Below are positions 7,627-12,135 of a stretch of DNA of 12,135 bases, in pieces (within the stretch, counting starts at the first letter, position 1; each line of letters begins with the position of its first letter). Location: NCBI GenBank assembly GCA_018398765.1, contig JAHBMJ010003244.1:1-12135 (forward strand). The letters run 5' to 3'. Both the position numbers and the translations under genes were made by a program. The DNA comes from Chromera velia (Eukaryota > Sar > Chromeraceae). The notes beneath the pieces are model-generated. The model searched no databases. It was not told the origin of the DNA and saw only the letters and a program-made list of their open reading frames with translations.

Positions 7627-9071
7627 AGAGAAGGAAAAAAAGAGCGAGCGAGAGAGACGTTCACACGCACCCAAAGAAACGGGAGGGCTCAGAGTTGGAA
7701 GGGAGAGAAAAAAAAACGAAAAGAAACTTGTGCAAGAAGAAAAGAAGCCACAAACACAAAAATCGCGTCCACAAAACTGCCAAATTGACCGACCAAACGA
7801 TTGACGAGAGGGAACGCACAGACGCAGCAGGCTAGAGGTTTTTCCCCTCCCTTCCCTCAGCTTTCCCACTGCTGCAAAGACTGTCTCTCTCCCCCCTCCC
7901 GCCCCTACACACACATACACACATACACACATACAGACCGGTCCATTTCTTTCCCCTCTTAGGACGGCACGAGACGTTGTAGGGAGGGAAGAGCGAGTGC
8001 GTCACTGTGCGGATGGCGTGACTCAAGTTGATCACCCACTGGCTCCTCTGCTCCTCCGACTCCACACCGAAAAAATATGTATAACCTGCAGGTATCCATC
8101 CAGCAGTCATTTGGTTCGTAGAGCCGCAAGGGAACGTTGATCAGAAAGGAATGAATGTTGCCGCCCCTGCCTGAGGAGGTACACGACACGCGATTCAATC
8201 TGGAGGAACGTGAGGCGCAATCTCCGACTCAGCCTGTTGCATTGAAGAAGGCAGTTAGTTGCACACATGACACCCTGCCCTCGACCTCCCTCACAGAAGA
8301 AGATGCCTCCCTCACAGAAGAAGATGGGTGGCAGCACAAAGGCAAGCCCACGCAGAATTCTGCAGCGAGGGATGTGACCCTTCACGTTCTTGCGCCCTCC
8401 CCCAAAAGTAAGAACAAAATAAATTGAAGTCTGAAGGGGAAGGATACATAGAGCGACTTCCTTTCTCTATTCTGCTCGAACAGAATGATGGAGCGATCAA
8501 ATACTAATTGACAAGAGCGGGAGGCGGGGGAAGGGGCTGGGTTGGGGAAGAGTCTGCTGCTCCACAGAAGGAAGAGAGTAAGCAGCAAGGATGTGTTTGA
8601 TGCCGTATCTGGTCATGTTGAAAGATGTGTTTGAGACATTCCAGTGTGAAGAATGCAAAGAAAGAGGAAGAGAAGAGAGGACTTACGTTGGGACATGAGG
8701 CCAACTTTGAATAGTTTGAGTTCTGAGATGAACTTGTCGTTGGTCGGGAATTTACAGTTCCTCACGAGGGTAAAGGGAGAGAAGGCAATGGAGACCTCGT
8801 GACCCTCGTGAAGAAGAGACATTCCGTTTATGTACAGAGAAAGAGTGGTGGCATGACACGTTGCCTGATCAGAGAGAAACCAAACTTCACCCTCTTGAAC
8901 AGGAACGGAGCGAAGAGGTTGGTCTGTGGAGGTGGAGTACGTTACGAATTCTCTGTCCTCAGCAATATCGTCTTGCTCTGGTTCTTCAAGCTCGGGTTGG
9001 TACTCGAGATTGACCTCCAGGTCGCTTTTCAAAGAGCTCAGACCACAGATACACTTCCACAGCCAGGACAT
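4219..9071 (-). CDS. tandem PH-domain protein, eight exons, 345 residues
   Basis: Join, read on the minus strand: 9071-8687, 8085-7966, 7280-7190, 6218-6126, 5858-5792, 5468-5408, 5213-5132, 4357-4219. Lengths add to 1038 bp and all seven junction phases agree. Residues about 60-163 form one PH-like fold: a strand-rich half with SPFTLVRNCKF (98-108), KLFKVGLMSQ, YTYFFGV, then the C-terminal helix with the hallmark Trp (W145). Residues about 170-252 form a second, opening SRLVAGYLL and closing with helix ERKLWLRAISNLK (W244). Residues 253-345 look helical and polar. The ATG at 9071 has A at -3. PH domains bind phosphoinositides, other acidic lipids or proteins. The N-terminal MSWLWKCICG has no Gly2 for myristoylation but two cysteines that could be palmitoylated. 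A membrane-associated role is inferred; the exact function is unknown. The likeness to alveolate acylated PH proteins is from memory. Confidence 0.72.
4358..5131 (-). other. intron 7 of the PH-domain gene (774 bp), G-rich
   Basis: On the transcribed (minus) sense the part at 4500-4700 is full of G runs of 5-9 bases. CT and CA runs lie at about 5005-5046. A minus-strand frame stays open across 4166-5047 because stops are rare in such sequence. Part of it (4166-4724) could be an alternative last exon. Confidence 0.55.
5005..5046. repeat. (CT)n(CA)n microsatellite
   Basis: A CT run followed by a CA run with single CG and AA interruptions, in intron 7. Confidence 0.9.
5132..5213 (-). CDS. PH-domain gene exon 7 (helical segment)
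   Basis: An 82-bp exon after acceptor TGTGTGCGCAG with donor GTAGGT. It encodes IEEHLECVRPSFEAHGNIDA then LLARAR. A chain of charged and leucine positions suggests helix. It joins exon 6 (EDYRI-A-IEEHLE) without a break. Confidence 0.85.
5214..5267. repeat. CACATA microsatellite at the exon 7 acceptor
   Basis: CACA/CATA units that, read on the minus strand, form the TGTG-rich tract leading into GCGCAG just before exon 7 of the PH-domain gene. Confidence 0.9.
5391..5410. repeat. CCGA tetranucleotide repeat at the exon 6 donor
   Basis: Five CCGA units on the plus strand. On the minus strand they read TCGG repeats and supply the GT of the exon 6 splice donor in several registers. Confidence 0.9.
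5408..5468 (-). CDS. PH-domain gene exon 6 (post-PH linker)
   Basis: A 61-bp exon after acceptor CCCTTCAG, reading VKIMNKAPPPDAAMLEDYRI. It continues the PH helix into a proline hinge and a new helix. The donor lies in a GTCGGTCGGTCGG microsatellite, so sliding by 4 bp would shift the frame; the first GT keeps it. Confidence 0.85.
5792..5858 (-). CDS. PH-domain gene exon 5 (second PH C-terminal helix)
   Basis: A 67-bp exon with acceptor TCTGTCGGCAG and donor GTGCGA. It encodes FGFTSRTMAERKLWLRAISN then LK. The Arg-Lys-Leu-Trp pattern is the conserved end helix of a PH fold, with W244 the key residue. It ends on a full codon. Confidence 0.88.
6126..6218 (-). CDS. PH-domain gene exon 4 (middle of second PH fold)
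   Basis: Acceptor GTCTGCAG lies inside a CTGT/CTGC microsatellite; the donor is GTTGGT. It encodes residues 200-229, starting LYETSSCRRPLLDIPV and ending MPGINC. Joining to exon 3 (HGHK-LYETSSC) needs no extra exon even though the intron is 971 bp. Confidence 0.8.
6332..6392. repeat. CAGA/CAGG tetranucleotide array
   Basis: About seven CAGA units followed by CAGG variants. A shorter CAGACAGG array at 6220-6242 forms the pyrimidine tract of the exon 4 acceptor when read on the minus strand. Confidence 0.95.
6626..6673. repeat. CCTG/CTGT tetranucleotide array, opposite in sense to 6332-6392
   Basis: CCCTG, CCTG and CTGT units on the plus strand, the reverse complement of the CAGG/CAGA array in the same intron. 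Confidence 0.9.
7190..7280 (-). CDS. PH-domain gene exon 3 (start of second PH fold)
   Basis: Acceptor TTCCCACAG and donor GTGAGTGC are both good. It encodes SRLVAGYLLVEDSDSTASLV and then FAELHPHGHK, a typical first PH strand pair with a short loop. The last two bases (AA) are completed by the G that opens exon 4 to give Lys199. Confidence 0.8.
7358..7450 (-). CDS. optional extra exon of the PH-domain gene
   Basis: A 93-bp, 31-codon block between acceptor CTTCCAG and strong donor GTGAGA. It reads a very protein-like sequence (STGIFVYVKTPSAGK ... ESFDFVGTT). It is phase 0 at both edges. It fits only if exon 2 stops at 7976 (donor GTCTCG) and exon 3 starts at 7278 after a CAGAG acceptor. That chain is also fully in frame and inserts 31 residues between the two PH folds. 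The same DNA is open on the plus strand too, so I leave it as an alternative. Confidence 0.4.
7529..7636. repeat. compound microsatellite (CA)n(GA)n(GAAA)n(CA)n(GA)n
   Basis: The order CA then GA occurs twice, separated by about six GAAA units. The order suggests that one CA-GA block was duplicated. It creates long low-complexity open frames in several registers, none believable as protein. Confidence 0.95.
7966..8085 (-). CDS. PH-domain gene exon 2 (first PH C-terminal helix)
   Basis: Follows acceptor ACCTGCAG. Its first two bases complete Arg129, then YTYFFGVESEEQRSQWVINL runs straight on from exon 1. This is the last strand and the Trp-containing helix of a PH fold, ending HSLFPPYNVSC. 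The 5' end is well supported. The 3' end is less sure: the donor that keeps phase with the next exon is GTCCTA, which is weak. A donor GTCTCG ten bases upstream would instead fit the optional exon at 7358-7450. Confidence 0.75.
8086..8686 (-). other. intron 1 of the PH-domain gene (601 bp)
   Basis: GTAAGT to TGCAG. It holds a 21-bp tandem duplication (8285-8326). Several open frames inside it (for example 8107-8385) are protein-like but do not fit splice phase, and exons 1 and 2 already join to complete the PH fold. Confidence 0.7.
8285..8326. repeat. exact 21-bp tandem duplication
   Basis: The 21 bases beginning CCTCCCTCACAGAAGAAGAT at 8285-8305 recur exactly at 8306-8326. They lie in intron 1. 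The unit length is a multiple of three, so a frame crossing it stays open. Confidence 0.9.
8687..9071 (-). CDS. PH-domain gene exon 1 (start codon, first PH half)
   Basis: Encodes residues 1-128 and one base of codon 129. An acidic linker (EYQPELEEPEQDD) leads into the beta strands of the first PH fold. It ends CAAC and is followed by the strong donor GTAAGTCC. An intron acceptor-like CAG just upstream (9106-9104) suggests that the 5' UTR may itself be spliced. An upstream open frame joins in phase, so a longer N-terminus is possible. Confidence 0.8.
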
Positions 9072-9749
9072 TGTCGCTGCTGGTCTCCTGCTTCCGCTTA
9101 ATCTGTGGAATCGCGGTCACTTAGAACAACACTCAGCTGTTCATGGAAGAGTGCCTGCTGACCGACGTGTGGACGGACATCCTTATGTGGCTACATGCAC
9201 GACCTGTCTCGCATGTCTTCAACTAAGACTCGAAGATGTTGTTGGCCTATGACCACAGTACCAAAATCACCGGCTGGACCGCAGTCTGTTTCACTCTGCT
9301 GGGCAGTGTTCTCTGCTTGAATAGAAGGGTTCAATGAGGCAGTCTGATCTGACACTCACATGCACTGCCTGAGTCTGTCTCCTGTCATGAGTGTCAAGAT
9401 TTTTTTAAACGAGGGTCAAGATGCATGGAAGGCGAAACCTAGCTTGCGGAGCGAAGCCGTGCGTTCAAACGACGGAAATCATGATCCGACGGCAAATCCG
9501 TCCCGCGCAAACAAGAAAAAAATAGTGGTGGCGGTTTTATCTGCCGCGCGCTCAGAAAAATGCGTGAGTCAGAAAAGATATGTTGAGTAGTTGAAGAGGA
9601 GTCAAATGAAGGAGAAAAGACGATAGTCCGTTCTGACAGTTCCGTCAAACGAACCGGAAGAAGACGTGAAGAGGTTTCCGGTTCGAAATTAAGCGTACTC
9701 GTCAGAGCCCCCCAACCGAAAAGGTGGGGAGGTCTCAAGTTGAAAGACG
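9072..9749. promoter_or_regulatory. shared intergenic region between divergent genes
   Basis: The start codons of the minus-strand PH gene (9071) and the plus-strand basic-protein gene (9750) are 678 bp apart, pointing away from each other, so this stretch should hold both promoters and 5' UTRs. I see no TATA box or named motif. The part at 9130-9330 is open on both strands and may contain an extra exon of either gene or a degraded coding piece. Confidence 0.4.
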
Positions 9750-9934
9750 ATGGTCGAAAGACCCAGAAAATTAGATGGAACACAACAGCCGGAAGAGGCT
9801 GCAGCGTTCTCTCGTCTGTCCCCTCTTAAAAGAGCCTCCTCCAAGAGAGGTAAAAGGAAGGGACTAGGCAGAGGAGCAACTAGGCTGGGCAGCCCCTTCC
9901 GGTTGGCACAAAGGCAGAGGGATGCCACATTAAG
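9750..9934 (+). CDS. basic-protein gene exon 1
   Basis: ATG with A at -3 and G at +4. It codes for 61 residues plus two bases. The donor is AAG-GTGAAC. A cluster of lysines and arginines in the middle looks like a nuclear or nucleolar signal. Confidence 0.5.
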
Positions 9935-10383
9935 GTGAACACCCTCTTCGCAACATAGCTACTGGATCCACAATAAGTGTTGCCTATATATATTCCCTCA
10001 GTCTCTTCCCTTGCTAATGTGCAGGGTGACATAAGGACAGGGAGCCTAATGAGTATCGATTTGACGTGTTGAAGACCGCTGTAAAGGTCAGTGACCATGT
10101 TGAACACAAATGAGCCGACTCACGGAAGTTAGCGTCTCCTCATGTCTCGATCTTTGAAGTCGCTCGCACAATTTCTCACGCAGAGAAGGTGGATCACAGG
10201 ATTGCGAATCTCTTACATTTCCCACCCATGCCATGTGCTTTAGTAGAAGAGGTGATAGTGAATCACTGTGCATCTTTGTCTTCTGCCTGACTGCAGAGCG
10301 TCAGGAGATCCCGGGAAGACGCTCCCCGCCCGTCCATGAAAGGGCAGCGCGGCTTCGGTACACGGGCCTCCACAAAAGGCAAG
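9750..10383 (+). CDS. basic protein of unknown function, first three exons (partial)
   Basis: Join 9750-9934, 10041-10086, 10297-10383: 318 bp, 106 residues, phase 0 at the last donor; the gene runs past the window. Starts are limited by an in-frame TGA nine bases before the ATG. Exon 1 is rich in Lys/Arg (SPLKRASSKRGKRKGLGRG, then SPFRLAQRQRDATL). Exon 2 completes R and reads EPNEYRFDVLKTAVK. Exon 3 reads SVRRSREDAPRPSMKGQRGF, then GTRASTKGK. All donors are GT (GTGAAC, GTCAGT, GTGAGG) and acceptors AG. The charge suggests a nucleolar, RNA- or DNA-binding protein, which is inference only; I recognise no domain. It is transcribed away from the PH-domain gene. Confidence 0.55.
10041..10086 (+). 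CDS. basic-protein gene exon 2 (46 bp)
   Basis: A small exon, acceptor AAGGACAG, donor GTCAGTGACC. It follows a CTAAT branch-like site and a pyrimidine-rich stretch. It reads EPNEYRFDVLKTAVK, clearly protein-like, and joins exon 1 in phase (intron 106 bp). Confidence 0.6.
10297..10383 (+). CDS. basic-protein gene exon 3 (87 bp)
   Basis: Well-formed acceptor (CTGCCTGACTGCAG) and donor (AAG-GTGAGG). Exactly 29 codons in phase 0. Another frame of the same block is also open (RQEIPGRR...), but only the phase-0 frame fits exon 2. Confidence 0.6.
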
Positions 10384-10440
10384 GTGAGGTGACATTTCCC
10401 CCCCTAAAAATGTGTTAACCGTCCGCGTGAACTAATCCAG

Positions 10441-12135
10441 CCGCAGTTTTGCATTCCTCCCTTCATCTTGGCAGACAGAGAAGGGAAGAAACCTCTCTCT
10501 CTGTACATCTTTCCATTCTCAACAGGCAGAGAACGACAAAGATCCCTCTCTCTGTGCGTCTTCACTCTTTGCAGACAGAGCAGGGCAGAGATTCTTCTCT
10601 CAGTGCATCTTTTCATGCTTCGCAGACAGAGAAGGGCAGAGACCCCAGGGGGCCTCTCTCTGTACATCTTCATTCTTTGCAGACAGAGAAGCGGCAGAGA
10701 CCCCTCTCTCTGTACATCTTTCTTCTTTGCAGACAGAGAACGGCAAGACCCTCTCTCTGTATATCTTTCTTCTTCGCAGACAGAGAAGGGCAGGACCCTC
10801 TCTCTGTACATCTTTCTTCTTTGCAGACAGAGAAGGGCAGGACCCCTCTCTCTGTACATCCTTCTTCTGTGCAGACAGAGAAGGGCAGGGACCCATCTCT
10901 CTGTACATCTTTCTTCTTTGTAGACAGAGAAGGGAAGAGACCACTCTCTCTGTACATCTTCATTCCTTGCAGACAGAGATCGAAGGCCAAAGACCCCTCT
11001 CTCTGTGCATCTTTTCATTCTTCGCAGACAGAGAAGGGCAGAGACCCCTCTCTCTGTACATCTTCTTCTTTGCAGACAAAGAAGGGAGGAGACCACTCTC
11101 TCTGTACATCTTCATTTTTTGCAGACAGAGAAGGGAAGAGACCCCTCTCTCAGTGCATCTTTACATTCTGTACAGACAGAGAAGGGCAGGACCCCTCTCT
11201 CTGTACATCTTTCTTCTTTGCAGACAGAGCAGGCCAGAGACCCCTCTCTCTGTACATCTTTCTTCTTTGCAGACAGAGAAGGGCAGGACCCTCTCCCTGT
11301 ACATCTTTCTTCCTTGTAGACAGAGAAGGGCAGAGACCCATCTCTCTGTACATCTTCTTCTTTGCAGACAGAGAAGGGCAGGACCCCTCTCTCTGTACAT
11401 CTTTCTTCTTTGCAGACAGAAAAGGGCAGGACCCTCTCTCTGTACACCTTTCTTCTTTGTAGACAGAGAAGGGCAGGACCCTCTCTCTGTACATCTTTCT
11501 TCTTTGCAGAGAGAGAAGGGCAGGGACCCATCTCTCAGTACATCTTCTTCTTTGTAGACAGAGAAGCCTTAGGGCAGAGACCCCTCTCTCTGTACATATT
11601 TCTTCTTTGCAGACAGAGAAGGGCAGAACCCTCTCTCTGTACATCTTTCTTCTTTGCAGACAAAGAAGGGCAGGAACCCATCTCTCTGTACATCTTCATT
11701 CTTTGCAGACAGAGAAGGGCAGGACCCCTCTCTCTGTACATCTTTCTTCTTTACAGACAGAGAAGGGTAGAGACCCATCTCTCTGTACATCTTTCTTCTT
11801 TGCAGACAGAAAAGGGCAGGACCCTCTCTCTGTACACCTTTCTTCTTTGTAGACAGAGAAGGGCAGGACCCTCTCTCTTTACATCTTTCTTCTTTGCAGA
11901 GAGAGAAGGGCAGGGACCCATCTCTCTGTACATCTTCTTCTTTGCAGACAGAGAAGCCTTAGGGCAGAGACCCCTCTCTCTGTACATCTTTCTTCTTTGC
12001 AGACAGAGAAGGGCAGGACCCCTCTCTCTGTACATCTTTCTTCTTTGCAGACAGAGAAGGGCAGGAACCCATCTCTCTGTACATCTTCATTCTTTGCAGA
12101 CAGAGAAGGGCAGGACCCCTCTCTCTGTACATCTT
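10441..12135 (+). repeat. minisatellite of about 48-bp units, runs off the window
   Basis: About 35 head-to-tail units of 46-57 bp. The core order is GCAGACAGAGAAGGGCAGG, then ACCC, then CTCTCTCTGTACATC, then TTTCTTCTTT. Units near 10441-10700 are the most diverged; those from about 11300 on are nearly identical. Unit lengths often change by one base (ACCC versus ACCCC), so no single frame is kept, although long open frames arise on both strands because the core lacks stops. In gene context the array follows the donor at 10384, so it sits in intron 3 of the basic-protein gene or in its next exon. Confidence 0.95.
11411..12135 (+). repeat. 390-bp higher-order repeat within the minisatellite
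   Basis: A block of eight variant units recurs with an offset of 390 bp. ACAGAAAAGG occurs at about 11416 and 11806, and the rare insertion GCCTTAGGGCAG at 11566 and 11956. The AACCC variant unit at about 11675 recurs at 12066. This shows duplication of multi-unit blocks and not only single units. The window ends inside the second copy. Confidence 0.85.

Larger units (their letters stand above)
7281..7965 (-). other. intron 2 of the PH-domain gene (685 bp), microsatellite-rich
   Basis: Holds a CT run (about 7331-7355), a compound CA/GA/GAAA array (7529-7636) and CACATA repeats (about 7906-7936). It also holds the optional 93-bp exon described separately. Confidence 0.55.

Noticed and set aside
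7354-7932. Long open frames on both strands over the CA/GA/GAAA arrays (for example 204 codons plus, 192 codons minus)
   Set aside because: They are made mostly of dipeptide repeats from microsatellites (SLSLSL, TETERERER, CVCVC) and have no splice or start support.
8107-8385. Minus-strand frame with RLRLTFLQIESR that looked like a PH strand, with a possible donor at 8190
   Set aside because: It also joins exon 2 in phase, but exon 1 joins exon 2 directly and completes the fold, and no exon linking exon 1 to this piece keeps the frame.
9660-9700. GGTTCGAAATT resembling a tRNA B box
   Set aside because: No A box or cloverleaf can be built around it.
10441-12135. CRISPR-like array
   Set aside because: Units are head-to-tail without unique spacers, and the surroundings are eukaryotic with introns. 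It is a minisatellite.
10441-12135. Telomere or centromere satellite
   Set aside because: The unit is not a telomere motif. The array follows directly on exons of a gene and is only partly homogenised, so a local minisatellite is simpler.

Overview
The window looks like nuclear DNA from a eukaryote with intron-rich genes, full of simple repeats. No prokaryotic gene layout, long uninterrupted gene, rRNA or tRNA is visible. The best-supported gene encodes a protein with two pleckstrin-homology (PH) folds. Their motifs (SPFTLVRNCKF, YTYFFGV..E.QRSQWV, RKLWLRAISNLK) remind me of PH proteins of alveolates (apicomplexans, chromerids, dinoflagellates). Together with repeat-rich introns this makes an alveolate, perhaps a chromerid or coccidian, my best guess. 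That is inference, not proof.

Layout. Bases 1-84 may be the last codons of a plus-strand gene. Bases 85 to about 4200 are AT-rich and hold mobile DNA: two short non-autonomous hAT elements, each with an intact 8-bp target duplication (918-1745, TSD ATTCAATC; 2265-3428, TSD TATTCTAC), an inverted-repeat (foldback-like) element at about 3464-3863, a 32-bp tandem duplication, and ATTC/CACT, CAAAT and AATC microsatellites.

From 9071 down to 4219, on the minus strand, eight exons can be joined so that every splice phase agrees. They give a 1038-bp coding sequence (345 residues plus stop): an acidic N-terminal lead with two cysteines near the start, two PH-like domains, then a helical C-terminal tail. 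The introns (about 194-971 bp) carry CA, GA, CAGA/CAGG, CCGA and G-rich repeats, several of them touching splice sites. One further protein-like exon (7358-7450) and an alternative C-terminal exon (4166-4724) are noted as options.

A second gene starts divergently at 9750 on the plus strand. Three exons (9750-9934, 10041-10086, 10297-10383) join in phase and encode 106 residues of a very basic, unrecognised protein that continues past the window. Its third intron opens into a minisatellite of about 48-bp units (10441 to the end of the window), arranged partly as a 390-bp higher-order repeat. Nearly every unit carries a pyrimidine tract followed by TTTGCAG, so the array looks like dozens of copies of a 3' splice site. 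This is the most unusual structure in the window.
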